Source: Bacteroidales bacterium
Lineage (GTDB): Bacteria; Bacteroidota; Bacteroidia; Bacteroidales; UBA12170
Direction of reading: 5' to 3'
Assembly: GCA_021157585.1 (NCBI GenBank)
Contig: JAGGWH010000141.1
Location: forward strand, 1 to 36,975
DNA length: 36,975 bases
Shown: piece by piece, positions 8,539-17,040 of the stretch
How the letters are laid out: each line of letters starts with the position of its first letter
How positions within the stretch are numbered: the first letter of the stretch is position 1
Notes under the pieces: model-generated
What the model saw: the letters and a program-made list of their open reading frames with translations, nothing else
The model's database searches: none
What the model was told of the DNA's origin: nothing
Program-made: the position numbers and the translations under genes

Positions 8539-9651
8539 ATGATTTTTTTAAACCAAAGAAAAAAGGCTTTTTCAAAGCTGGGAGAATATTTAATATTAAT
8601 TGTCGAATCGCAGACTAAGAAAATATCAGCTGAAGATATCTTAAAAAAAATATCTTTAAACGATTCTAATAGGTTTCAGGAAACTCACAAACTGATTCAG
8701 GAGTATATTGATTCCTCTACAAGACATAATCCTTGGTTTACACAAGAATTTCTGCTGTCAGCTATCAAAGCAATAGGAGAGAGCCTTTTTACAGAAAATC
8801 TTAATATATGGCTCAACAAGTACGAAAATAGTATAGATACACATAGGGAAAGAAAAACTATCGGTGTTGTAATGGCAGGGAATTTGCCTTTAGTGGGATT
8901 CCACGATTATCTTACTATCTTGATTAGCGGAAATAATATTTGTGCAAAATTATCTCACGATGATAATAAATTACTCCCTCTTTTAAATGAAATACTAATT
9001 GCTATTGAACCCGAATTTGATGGAATGGTCACTTTTACCCAGGAAAAATTAACCGATTTTGATGCAATAATTGCTACCGGTAGTAATAATACAGCACGAT
9101 ATTTTGAATATTATTTTGGTAAATATCCTAATATTATTCGTAAAAATAGAAATGGAGTTGCAGTTTTAAATGGTAATGAAACTACTGCCGAATTAGAAGG
9201 ATTAGCTGATGATATTTTTATGTATTTTGGACTGGGATGTCGTAGTGTATCAAAATTGTTTATCCCTAAAGGATATGATTTTAAAGAACTTTTTTCGTCA
9301 TTTAAAAAATATCACTATTTAGAGCATCATTCAAAATATGCTAACAATTACGATTATAATAAGGCCATCTTTTTAGTAAATAAAATTAAATTTATCGATA
9401 ATGGATTTGTACTGTTAAAAGAAGACTTATCATTTTCATCGCCAATTTCCGTATTGTATTTTGAGTATTACGATAGGATAGAAGATCTGACTAAATGGAT
9501 TGAAACTCAAAAAGATAAAATACAATGCTTGCTTAGTAATAAAACGATAGGAAATATTGAATGTTTACCTTTAGGAAAAGCACAGCAACCGGATTTGTGG
9601 GATTATGCCGACGGAATCGATACCCTACAATTTATTTTAAGTCTTAAATAG
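8539..9651 (+). CDS. LuxC-type acyl-CoA reductase
   Basis: NADPH-dependent reduction of an acyl-CoA to an aldehyde is the known reaction of this family (the LuxC branch of the aldehyde dehydrogenase superfamily). The 370-aa protein shows the family's nucleotide-binding region GVVMAGNLPLVGFHDYL (109-125), ATGSNNTARYFEYYF (179-193) and the catalytic-cysteine segment YFGLGCRSVSKLF with Cys234. Length is somewhat below that of LuxC (about 480 aa) but usual for the Bacteroidota homologues. No luciferase, fatty-acid transferase or synthetase genes are adjacent, so the role is not light production; the substrate is unknown. It is monocistronic, with its own -7 box. Confidence 0.85.
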   Translation: MIFLNQRKKAFSKLGEYLILIVESQTKKISAEDILKKISLNDSNRFQETHKLIQEYIDSSTRHNPWFTQEFLLSAIKAIGESLFTENLNIWLNKYENSIDTHRERKTIGVVMAGNLPLVGFHDYLTILISGNNICAKLSHDDNKLLPLLNEILIAIEPEFDGMVTFTQEKLTDFDAIIATGSNNTARYFEYYFGKYPNIIRKNRNGVAVLNGNETTAELEGLADDIFMYFGLGCRSVSKLFIPKGYDFKELFSSFKKYHYLEHHSKYANNYDYNKAIFLVNKIKFIDNGFVLLKEDLSFSSPISVLYFEYYDRIEDLTKWIETQKDKIQCLLSNKTIGNIECLPLGKAQQPDLWDYADGIDTLQFILSLK

Positions 9652-9758
9652 GCAATTTATTTTAACAAAACATTGTTTACAAACTACGCTATAATACTGA
9701 TTATAAAATAAATACAGATTTTAACTTTTTTTTTCGAAGAAATCTTAAAAAGAAAGGT

Positions 9759-9788
9759 TTTGAAACTTAAAATTTTAATGTAATTTTG
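9759..9788 (+). promoter_or_regulatory. Promoter of rpmE2
   Basis: TTTG (9759-9762), 18-nt spacer, TAATTTTG (9781-9788): close to the standard Bacteroidota promoter (TTTG, 19-21 nt, TAnnTTTG). The ATG follows 22 nt after the -7 box. Confidence 0.75.
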
Positions 9789-9810
9789 CACACCCAAAAA
9801 CAAAGAGAAA

Positions 9811-10077
9811 ATGAAGAAAGATATTCATCCAACAGATTATAGGTATATTGTCTTTAAAGACATGTCAACCGATTATGCATTCTTGACCAAATCGACTGCT
9901 AAAACCAAAGAAACAATTGTTTGGGAAGATGGTAAGGAATACCCATTGTATAAACTTGAAATTTCTAACCAATCTCATCCATTTTATACAGGTAAAATGA
10001 AGTTGGTTGATTCTGCAGGACGTGTTGATAAATTCAGAAATAAATATAAAAAACATATTGCTGCTAATAAGCAATAA
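9811..10077 (+). CDS. rpmE2: Ribosomal protein bL31, type B
   Basis: A protein of the large ribosomal subunit that bridges to the small subunit. The 88 aa match the type B form: opening [19 protein letters not shown], then [15 protein letters not shown] and [13 protein letters not shown]. The two CXXC zinc-binding pairs of the zinc-dependent L31 form are absent, as expected for type B (C- form), so its use does not depend on zinc. It has its own good promoter and a following intrinsic terminator (10098-10131), i.e. a single-gene transcription unit. Confidence 0.97.
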   Translation: MKKDIHPTDYRYIVFKDMSTDYAFLTKSTAKTKETIVWEDGKEYPLYKLEISNQSHPFYTGKMKLVDSAGRVDKFRNKYKKHIAANKQ

Positions 10078-10097
10078 AGTTTGTTTTACACATAATG

Positions 10098-10131
10098 AAA
10101 GCCTTAATTTGAAAGAGAATTAGGGCTTTTT
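10098..10131 (+). terminator. Intrinsic terminator after rpmE2
   Basis: AAAGCCTTAATT (10098-10109), 8-nt loop, AATTAGGGCTTT (10118-10129) with one T.G wobble, then T-run. It lies 20 nt past the stop codon. Confidence 0.85.
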
Positions 10132-10259
10132 GTGTTTTCATTAGGTTCTTTTGAAACCTAATAATTTTAAGATGTTTTTCTGGGAAAATCAGAGAAATTT
10201 TCGTAAACTTGTTACCGATATTAATTTTTATGACTCTGTACTAAATAATAAAAAAACCA

Positions 10260-11441
10260 ATGAATTATATCCTGTTTGATGACAACTCACGCAACACCTT
10301 ACTTCCGTTAACATTTATGCGCCCTGTGGCCGATATTCGAATAGGTATCTTAACTATTAGAGAAAAATGGGAGTTACACCTAAACGCCTCAACATCAACT
10401 CTTACAGAGGCCTATTTAAGTGAAAAATATCCTATTATTCGTGGTGAAGAGAATATTTTAATAAATGGTTCTGTGTGTCCATCACCGGAATTGGTTGAAA
10501 AGATTTTAGAACTTAAACCTAAGGAAATTCTTGTTGGTGATGATTATATTATTGCTATGCGTTTATCAGATAATGAATTTGATAAGCTTGATGAAATTGA
10601 TGCTACAAAGGAGATCAATACTGACATAAATCATTTTAAACTTAATTACCCTTGGGAAATCTTTCAATTTAATGGCGAATCAATAATTAGAGATTTTATA
10701 AGCTTAACCCAAAATAGGACATCTGAACCTATCAGTCCGACAAACAATATATTGGGACATGAGAGTGTATTTATTGAAAAAGGAGCGAAGGTCGAATTTT
10801 CAACACTAAATGCCAGTGAGGGACCAATATATATTGGTAAGAATGCCGAAATAATGGAAAACACCGTTATAAGAGGTCCTTTTGCATTAGGCGAAAGTTC
10901 TACCGTGAAAATTGGTGCAAAAATTTACGGACCCACAACTATTGGTCCTTGGTCTAAAGTAGGCGGCGAAATAAATAATTCTGTAATATTTGGCTATACC
11001 AACAAGGCGCATGACGGTTTTCTTGGAAATTCGGTTATTGCAGAATGGTGTAATTTAGGTGCAGATACTAATACGTCAAATCTTAAAAACACTTACGAAG
11101 CTGTTCGTATTTGGAGCTATTCTCAAAAAACATTCGTTGATACAGGGCTTACATTCTGTGGTCTGATTATGGGTGATCACTCAAAATGTGGTATTAACAC
11201 TATGTTTAATACAGGATCTGTTGTAGGAATTAATTCCAATATATTCGGTGGTGGTTATCAACGGAACTTTATTTCAAGTTTTAAATGGGGAGGTCCAAGT
11301 GGATTTAACAGATACCATTTAGATAAAGCAATTAATGTTGCTAAAATAGTTTACCAACGTCGTGGAATTGAATTTGATTCTGTGAATGAAAAATTACTTC
11401 GTAGTGTTTTTGAAATGACAGGAGGAACAAGGAATTATTAA
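10260..11441 (+). CDS. GlmU-like sugar nucleotidyltransferase / left-handed beta-helix protein
   Basis: A 393-aa protein of the Bacteroidota group called GlmU family. The N-terminal third has the conserved opening NTLLPLTFMRPVADIRIG (12-28) but not the LxxGxGTRM nucleotide-binding loop of true GlmU, so uridylyltransferase activity cannot be assumed. From about residue 165 to 340 there is a left-handed beta-helix of hexapeptide repeats (for example YIGKNAEIMENTVIRGPFA, IYGPTTIGPWSKVGGEI), the fold of trimeric acetyl- and acyltransferases. The likely substrate is an activated sugar phosphate, but which one is unknown. It is monocistronic and ends in a terminator (11466-11488). Confidence 0.82.
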   Translation: MNYILFDDNSRNTLLPLTFMRPVADIRIGILTIREKWELHLNASTSTLTEAYLSEKYPIIRGEENILINGSVCPSPELVEKILELKPKEILVGDDYIIAMRLSDNEFDKLDEIDATKEINTDINHFKLNYPWEIFQFNGESIIRDFISLTQNRTSEPISPTNNILGHESVFIEKGAKVEFSTLNASEGPIYIGKNAEIMENTVIRGPFALGESSTVKIGAKIYGPTTIGPWSKVGGEINNSVIFGYTNKAHDGFLGNSVIAEWCNLGADTNTSNLKNTYEAVRIWSYSQKTFVDTGLTFCGLIMGDHSKCGINTMFNTGSVVGINSNIFGGGYQRNFISSFKWGGPSGFNRYHLDKAINVAKIVYQRRGIEFDSVNEKLLRSVFEMTGGTRNY

Positions 11442-11465
11442 TCATTACTAAAAATATTACTCTTT

Positions 11466-11488
11466 AAATGCCCTAAATGGGCATTTTT
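11466..11488 (+). terminator. Intrinsic terminator after the GlmU-like gene
   Basis: AAATGCCC (11466-11473), loop TAAAT, GGGCATTT (11479-11486), T-run to 11488. The stem is eight perfect pairs, located 25 nt past the stop. Confidence 0.8.
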
Positions 11489-11612
11489 GGTATACGATTT
11501 GAGTAATATATAAACGCAAATTTAAGGATATTAGTTATCTTTATAATTGCCTGAAAACCTGATGATTTAAAAATATTAAAGAATCAGGTTTATAATGCTA
11601 TGTTTATTGTAC

Positions 11613-11620
11613 TAATTTTG
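11613..11620 (+). promoter_or_regulatory. -7 box of lon
   Basis: TAATTTTG, exact TAnnTTTG, 21 nt before the ATG at 11641. No clear -33 TTG. I see no heat-shock type element. Confidence 0.5.
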
Positions 11621-11640
11621 CTGACAAATTGTCTTAATAT

Positions 11641-14112
11641 ATGAATTTTAAAATGTCTAACTTACTTGATTTATCTGAGCTTATAGCTAACGAAAGTGAA
11701 TTTATCCCTCTTTTAACTGAAGAAGATGAAGAACAAATGAATACAGAGGATATCCCTAATTCCCTTCCCGTTCTTCCATTGAGAAATACCGTTTTATTTC
11801 CTGGTGTTGTTGTTCCTATCACTGTTGGTCGTGATAAATCTATACAACTCATTAAAGATTCCTATAATAAAGGTGATAAAACAATTGCTGTTGTTGCTCA
11901 GAAAGACGTAAAAATAGAAGAGCCTCATTTTGATGATTTACATAAGACGGGAACGCAAGCCTATATTTTAAAATTACTTACAATGCCTGATGGTAGTACA
12001 ACTGCCATTATTCAAGGTAAGAGGCGTATTAAACTTGAAAAGTTAGTAAGCAGCGAACCTTATTTTACTTCTACTATTTCTACATTTCTTGAAAATAAAG
12101 ATAAAATAAACGATAAAGAGTTTAAAGCTTTGCTGGAATCAGTCAAAGACTTATCAGCTCAAATTATTAAACAATCACCTAATCTCCCCTCAGAAGCAGC
12201 TTTTGCTCTTAAAAATATCGAAAGTCCAAGCTTTCTTGTAAACTTTATTGCGTCAAATTTAAATGTTGAAGTTGTTGAAAAACAAAAATTATTAAATACT
12301 GATTCTATTCTGATTAGGACACAGAAAATACTGACTATACTGACTAAAGAGCTTCAAATGTTGGAGCTGAAAAATCAAATTCAAAATAAAGTTAAAACTG
12401 ATTTAGATAAACAACAACGCGATTATATTTTAAATCAGCAACTAAGAACTATTCAAGAGGAATTAGGTGATATTCCCAACGAGACTGAAATTGTTGAATT
12501 AGAAGAAAAAGCTAAAACAAAAAAGTGGTCAAAAGAAGTGGCAGATACATTCTCTAAAGAATTAAAAAAATTGAAGAGAATGAATTATCAAGCAGCAGAA
12601 TTCTCAATTCAATTAAATTATCTGGAAACATTAATTGAATTGCCTTGGAATGAATATACTAAAGATAATCTTGATTTATCAAATGCTGAAAAAGTCCTGA
12701 ATCAGGATCATTACGGTATGGATGAGATTAAAGAACGGATTATAGAATATTTGGCAGTTATTCAGTTAAAAGGCGATCTAAAATCACCTATTCTTTGTCT
12801 CGTTGGTCCTCCGGGCGTTGGTAAAACTTCTTTAGGAAAGTCTATAGCTCGTGCACTTAATCGTAAATATATAAGAATGTCATTGGGAGGTTTACGAGAT
12901 GAATCTGAATTACGTGGACATAGAAAAACTTATATTGGTGCCTTACCGGGTCGTATTGTTCAAAATTTAAAAAAAGCAGGATCTGCTAATCCGGTATTTG
13001 TACTTGATGAGATTGATAAAGTCAGCGGTAATGGTATTAGTGGTGACCCACAAGCAGCTTTATTGGAGATATTAGACCCTGAACAAAATACTCACTTTCA
13101 CGATAACTATTTAGAAATTGATTTTGACTTGTCAAAGATAATGTTTGTTGCTACAGCTAATACCTTATCAACTATTCATCCTGCATTGAGAGATCGAATG
13201 GAAATTATTGATCTAAGCGGATATTTAATTGAAGAAAAAATAGAAATAGCAAAAAAACATCTCGTTCCAAAGCAATTAAAAGAACATGGCGTTTTACGAA
13301 AGCAAGTTTCTTTTACCAAAAAAGTATTGGAAAAAATTATAGATGATTACACCAGAGAATCCGGTGTTAGAGGTTTAGAAAAAAATATTGCTAAAATTAT
13401 CCGTAACAGAGTTAAACATATTGTTAGCAAAACAGATTATAATAAATCTATAAGCCTGAGCGATCTTGTTGATATTTTAGGTCGTGCTCGTTTTCAACGT
13501 GATAAGGATTTGAACAACAACGTTGCGGGTGTTGTAACAGGATTAGCATGGACACAAGTAGGAGGCGAAATTCTATTTATTGAATCAAGCATAAGTAGGG
13601 GAAAAGGACTATTGAGTTTAACCGGTAATTTAGGCGATGTAATGAAAGAATCTGCTACCATTGCTTTTGAATATCTTAAAGCTCATGCCGATAGATACGA
13701 CATTGCTCCAGAACTCTTTCAGCAATATAATCCACATATTCATATTCCCGAAGGTGCCACGCCAAAAGATGGTCCTTCGGCGGGTGTAACTATGATTACA
13801 GCTTTAGTTTCTTTGTTTACCCAGCGTAAAGTTAAAGATAGGATTGCTATGACTGGTGAAATTACTTTGCGAGGAAAAGTTTTACCAGTAGGTGGAGTCA
13901 AAGAAAAGATTCTGGCAGCAAAACGTGCTAAAGTAAAAGAAATATTGCTTTCCGAAGCTAACAGAAAAGATATTGAGGAAATAAACGAAAAATATATTAC
14001 CGGATTGAAATTCAGCTATTTTGAAAATATGTTGGATTTAGTGGATTACGCTCTGCTAAAAGAGAAAGTCAAGAATCCACAGGATTTGTCCATTGTAAAA
14101 AGCGAAAAATGA
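11641..14112 (+). CDS. lon: ATP-dependent protease Lon (LonA type)
   Basis: Hexameric cytosolic protease that unfolds and degrades damaged or regulatory proteins. The 823 aa contain the N-terminal substrate domain (VLPLRNTVLFPGVVVPI at about 44-60), a coiled middle region, the AAA+ module with Walker A GPPGVGKTS (389-397) and Walker B VFVLDEIDK, and the C-terminal protease domain with catalytic Ser713 in PKDGPSAGVTM and Lys756 in GGVKEKILAAKRA, 43 residues apart as in other Lon proteins. All key residues are present. A second ATG at 11653 (MSNLLDLS) is an alternative start. The TGA stop overlaps the ATG of the next gene (ATGA), so a START-like protein is made with Lon. Confidence 0.97.
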   Translation: MNFKMSNLLDLSELIANESEFIPLLTEEDEEQMNTEDIPNSLPVLPLRNTVLFPGVVVPITVGRDKSIQLIKDSYNKGDKTIAVVAQKDVKIEEPHFDDLHKTGTQAYILKLLTMPDGSTTAIIQGKRRIKLEKLVSSEPYFTSTISTFLENKDKINDKEFKALLESVKDLSAQIIKQSPNLPSEAAFALKNIESPSFLVNFIASNLNVEVVEKQKLLNTDSILIRTQKILTILTKELQMLELKNQIQNKVKTDLDKQQRDYILNQQLRTIQEELGDIPNETEIVELEEKAKTKKWSKEVADTFSKELKKLKRMNYQAAEFSIQLNYLETLIELPWNEYTKDNLDLSNAEKVLNQDHYGMDEIKERIIEYLAVIQLKGDLKSPILCLVGPPGVGKTSLGKSIARALNRKYIRMSLGGLRDESELRGHRKTYIGALPGRIVQNLKKAGSANPVFVLDEIDKVSGNGISGDPQAALLEILDPEQNTHFHDNYLEIDFDLSKIMFVATANTLSTIHPALRDRMEIIDLSGYLIEEKIEIAKKHLVPKQLKEHGVLRKQVSFTKKVLEKIIDDYTRESGVRGLEKNIAKIIRNRVKHIVSKTDYNKSISLSDLVDILGRARFQRDKDLNNNVAGVVTGLAWTQVGGEILFIESSISRGKGLLSLTGNLGDVMKESATIAFEYLKAHADRYDIAPELFQQYNPHIHIPEGATPKDGPSAGVTMITALVSLFTQRKVKDRIAMTGEITLRGKVLPVGGVKEKILAAKRAKVKEILLSEANRKDIEEINEKYITGLKFSYFENMLDLVDYALLKEKVKNPQDLSIVKSEK

Positions 14113-14495
14113 AGAATCTAAAAAAGTATTATTCTATTCCTGCTGATCCGCAAGATGTATATACTGCCTTAACAAATCCCTTTACAATAGAGCTTTGGAC
14201 AGGTGAAAAAGCAGTAATGAGTGAAGAAGAAGGTGCTGAATTTAGTTTGTGGAATGGTGATATTATAGGGAAAAATCTCACAATAGAAGCAGGGAAGAAT
14301 ATAATTCAACAATGGTATTTCGGCGATGAAGACGAAGAAAATCCTTCAATAGTAAATATTAAACTTTGGGAAGTAAAAGGTGGAACTTCTGTTGAACTTT
14401 TACATACAAATATACCTGATGAAGCATTTGAAAATATTCTTGAGGGATGGGACAATGCTTATTTTGGTGCTATTGCCAAACTTTTTGAAATTTAA
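14109..14495 (+). CDS. START-like / AHSA1-type SRPBCC domain protein
   Basis: A 128-aa cytosolic protein of the SRPBCC superfamily, AHSA1-like branch. Visible features are the opening KYYSIPADPQDVYTALTNP, ELWTGEKAVMS, the strand FSLWNGDIIGKNL, IIQQWYFGDEDEENPS and the closing helix FENILEGWDNAYFGAIAKLF. Such domains bind hydrophobic ligands or the Hsp90 middle domain; the function in bacteria is not fixed. The start overlaps the Lon stop by 4 nt (ATGA), which indicates translational coupling and a role linked to Lon or the same stress response. It is followed by a 218-nt AT-rich gap in which I see no clear terminator. Confidence 0.85.
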   Translation: MKNLKKYYSIPADPQDVYTALTNPFTIELWTGEKAVMSEEEGAEFSLWNGDIIGKNLTIEAGKNIIQQWYFGDEDEENPSIVNIKLWEVKGGTSVELLHTNIPDEAFENILEGWDNAYFGAIAKLFEI

Positions 14496-14713
14496 TTCTT
14501 TCTTTTTAAGGAATCTCATTTACTCTTAAACTTTCTTTCTTAATAGTTTTTACTACTAACATAATTCAGCAAAGCTTCGTATAAATCGCTGCTTTTGTTA
14601 TCTTCACTGAATAATTTTATAAATATGTGATTAAATTTATTTTATCTAAATTTAAGGTTTAAATTAACAAAATATAAAACTCAATAAATGACCCATTTTT
14701 TCGTTTAAAGCAT

Positions 14714-15232
14714 ATGAAAATTAAATATCTTAATATAGTCTTTATTTTGTTTACCTCTGTTATTACTGTAGCACAGGATTTTAAAGGAATCCCAACAGGT
14801 AATGAAAATCCGGAAACTCAAAATTTAGAGCTCGAAAAAGAAGTGCTATTTTTAATAAATAATATACGTATAAAGCATAAGCTAAAGCCTTTAGCTTGGC
14901 AAGAGGATTTAGCACGTGCCGCACGCTATCACGCGCAGGATATGGCTTACGACAATTATATGGAGCATGCAAGCTTCGATCGTAAGAACAAAAGTTTGGT
15001 AAAAGTTTGTGGTACTTTTAATCGTATTGAGAAATTTATTGAAATGGATTATTTGGCTGAAAATATTTCAGCAGGAAGATCAACAGCCCAAGCTACTGTA
15101 GAAGGTTGGATGAAGAGTAAAAGCCATAGAGAAAATATTCTAAACCCTAATTTTAAATATTTGGGAGTTGGATATGCCTATAAAGAAAATACTGTTTATA
15201 CCCATTATTGGGTGCAAGACTTTGGAGGTTAG
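14714..15232 (+). CDS. CAP (SCP/PR-1-like) domain secreted protein
   Basis: A 172-aa exported protein: signal peptide to about residue 20 (VITVAQ), then one CAP domain. The conserved cavity residues are visible: His73 in ARYHAQDM, Glu116 in LAENIS and His138 in SKSHRENIL, with the closing GVGYAYKENTVYTHYWVQDFG. It resembles the YkwD-like bacterial CAP proteins. Function in the family is varied (proteolysis, lipid binding, none known); here nothing in the context points to one. It appears to be monocistronic; the next gene starts 76 nt later behind its own -7 box. Confidence 0.9.
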   Translation: MKIKYLNIVFILFTSVITVAQDFKGIPTGNENPETQNLELEKEVLFLINNIRIKHKLKPLAWQEDLARAARYHAQDMAYDNYMEHASFDRKNKSLVKVCGTFNRIEKFIEMDYLAENISAGRSTAQATVEGWMKSKSHRENILNPNFKYLGVGYAYKENTVYTHYWVQDFGG

Positions 15233-15286
15233 ATTAAAAATATTGTGCTATTCAAAATATTAAAAGGGGAGCTAAAAAGAAACTAT

Positions 15287-15294
15287 TATATTTG
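15287..15294 (+). promoter_or_regulatory. -7 box of the CoA-binding/transketolase gene run
   Basis: TATATTTG, exact TAnnTTTG, 15 nt before the ATG at 15309. It is the only good promoter match seen before the five-gene run that ends at 20402. No -33 TTG. Confidence 0.5.
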
Positions 15295-15308
15295 CCAAAA
15301 ATATCTCT

Positions 15309-15680
15309 ATGTCACTTAACACACTCGTAATTGGAGCAAGTCCAAAACCTGAACGATACTCGTTTAAAGCCATAAATATGCTGAAAAAATATGGTCATAC
15401 GGTTAAGGCAATCGGGTTGAAAGAAATAATGATAGGTGACATTAAAATCAATAAAGGTTTACCGGATTTTAATAATATAGATACGGTTACTCTTTATTTG
15501 GGACCAAAAAATCAAATGGAGTATTATAACTATATCATGGAAATGAATCCTCGCAGGATTATTTTTAACCCTGGTAGCTATAATCCGGATTTAATCGGTA
15601 TGGCAGAAGAAAAAGGGATAGAAGTTATTGAAGCCTGTACATTAGTTATGTTATCTACCGGGCAGTTTGAAGAATATTAA
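15309..15680 (+). CDS. CoA-binding domain protein (CoA_binding_2, YccU-like)
   Basis: A 123-aa cytosolic Rossmann-fold protein of the CoA_binding_2 family. The dinucleotide/CoA loop is VIGASPKPERYS (7-18), and the family signature IIFNPGSYNPDLI (84-96) and GIEVIEACTLVMLSTGQF (103-120) are all present. The family binds CoA or acyl-CoA; no enzyme activity is known, and a role in sensing or delivering CoA is only inferred. Its stop is 3 nt before the next start, so it is in an operon with the secreted PKD protein and probably with the transketolase genes further on. Confidence 0.9.
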   Translation: MSLNTLVIGASPKPERYSFKAINMLKKYGHTVKAIGLKEIMIGDIKINKGLPDFNNIDTVTLYLGPKNQMEYYNYIMEMNPRRIIFNPGSYNPDLIGMAEEKGIEVIEACTLVMLSTGQFEEY

Positions 15681-15683
15681 GCC

Positions 15684-17024
15684 ATGAGCGTTTTAAGAAA
15701 AAGAATTTTAAGTATTTTATTTGCAGTTGGGAGTATTTTATTTACACCTCTTATTACTGTAGCTCAACTTGAAGTAAATCTTTTAACTAACTGTTCTACT
15801 GATAATTTACGTATCCCTGTTCAAATTAAAAATTTTGATAATATTTCTTCCTTTGATCTTGTTTTGGAATATAATTATGATGCCTTATCCTTTCAAAATA
15901 GCATAATTCATAATCCAATATTTACTCTAAACAATGATGATAAATATGCTATTCAAGTCGTTAATGAGAATAATATTTTACACATTCGGTGGTCGGCTTA
16001 TTATGGCATTAGTTTAGATGATGATTTTTTGCTTTTCCTCGAATTTGAACAAATTGGTAACGGAAACAGCAATTTTAATTGGAAAGAATCGGAATCACAT
16101 ATTTTAAAAATAGGAGGGATTGAACAGACCGCGAATTATTCTTCCGGTTCTGTACTTACTATTCCTTTTTCTAGTCCTTATCAAATCAATATAAATCAGA
16201 TTGTTACCGGATGTAGAGACGATAGCGAGAACGGCTGTAAAGCACAGGCAGAAGTAATCTTAAATGGCGCTTCAGAACCATATAGCTATCAATGGCAAGA
16301 TAAGTTTAATCAGCGAACTAAAATTGCAATTGGTTTATGTGAAGAACCTGTTTCTGTGGTTGTTAAAGATGCTAATGCTTGTTTATTTGGCGATACTTTT
16401 CAAGCGAGAATATTCCCTGCAAATCAAGTGGAAATATCTGCTGATCCTGAAATTGCTTTTATTACCAAACCTTTGGTAGAGTTTCAGAGCAGCTATAGTG
16501 GTGATGAGCCTCAGTTATACAAATGGGATTTTGGAGATGGTACAACTTCTGCCGCGTCATTTGCCGAACATACTTTTGAGCAGGTGGGAAACTATTCTGT
16601 TTCTTTATGGACAAGAAGTGATGAGGGCTGCGATACTACAGTTTACATCAACAATTTTGAAGTCAGAGAATTAGACTTTTGTATCCCTAATGTATTTACG
16701 CCAAATGGCGATAATATTAACGATAGTTGGGTTTTTAAAATTGGAGAGCCGCCTAGTATAAATGAAGATGAAAATTTAAAAACCGGCTATTTTGAAACAA
16801 AAAATTGTGCAGGAGAAGATTTAATATTTAATGAGCATTTTAAACATACTCGTCTGATTGTTATAAATAGAAATGGGACTAGAGTTTATGAATGTAATGA
16901 TTGCGAAGAAGCTTGGAATGGAGATTCTCTTCCCGATGGCGTTTATTTTTACGTCTTTGAGTGGGAAGGTGAGTATTCCAGTGGACGCGAACAAGGTGAT
17001 GTAACTATTTTACGAGGTAAATAA
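15684..17024 (+). CDS. Secreted cohesin-like/PKD protein with T9SS type B sorting domain
   Basis: A 446-aa surface or secreted protein. After a signal peptide (ends near TVAQ) comes a cohesin-like sandwich at about 28-155 (LRIPVQIKNFDNISSFDLVL opening), a linker with paired cysteines, a PKD domain at about 245-330 with the hallmark YKWDFGDGTTS, and a C-terminal CHU_C / gliding-motility domain at about 335-446 (FCIPNVFTPNGDNINDSW, then EAWNGDSLPDGVYFYVFEW). The last is the type B signal of type IX secretion, so export to the cell surface is expected. It lies 3 nt after the CoA-binding gene and 16 nt before the transketolase N-half, i.e. within one operon with housekeeping enzymes. The ligand is unknown. 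Confidence 0.88.
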   Translation: MSVLRKRILSILFAVGSILFTPLITVAQLEVNLLTNCSTDNLRIPVQIKNFDNISSFDLVLEYNYDALSFQNSIIHNPIFTLNNDDKYAIQVVNENNILHIRWSAYYGISLDDDFLLFLEFEQIGNGNSNFNWKESESHILKIGGIEQTANYSSGSVLTIPFSSPYQININQIVTGCRDDSENGCKAQAEVILNGASEPYSYQWQDKFNQRTKIAIGLCEEPVSVVVKDANACLFGDTFQARIFPANQVEISADPEIAFITKPLVEFQSSYSGDEPQLYKWDFGDGTTSAASFAEHTFEQVGNYSVSLWTRSDEGCDTTVYINNFEVRELDFCIPNVFTPNGDNINDSWVFKIGEPPSINEDENLKTGYFETKNCAGEDLIFNEHFKHTRLIVINRNGTRVYECNDCEEAWNGDSLPDGVYFYVFEWEGEYSSGREQGDVTILRGK

Positions 17025-17040
17025 TATATAAATAAGTTTT

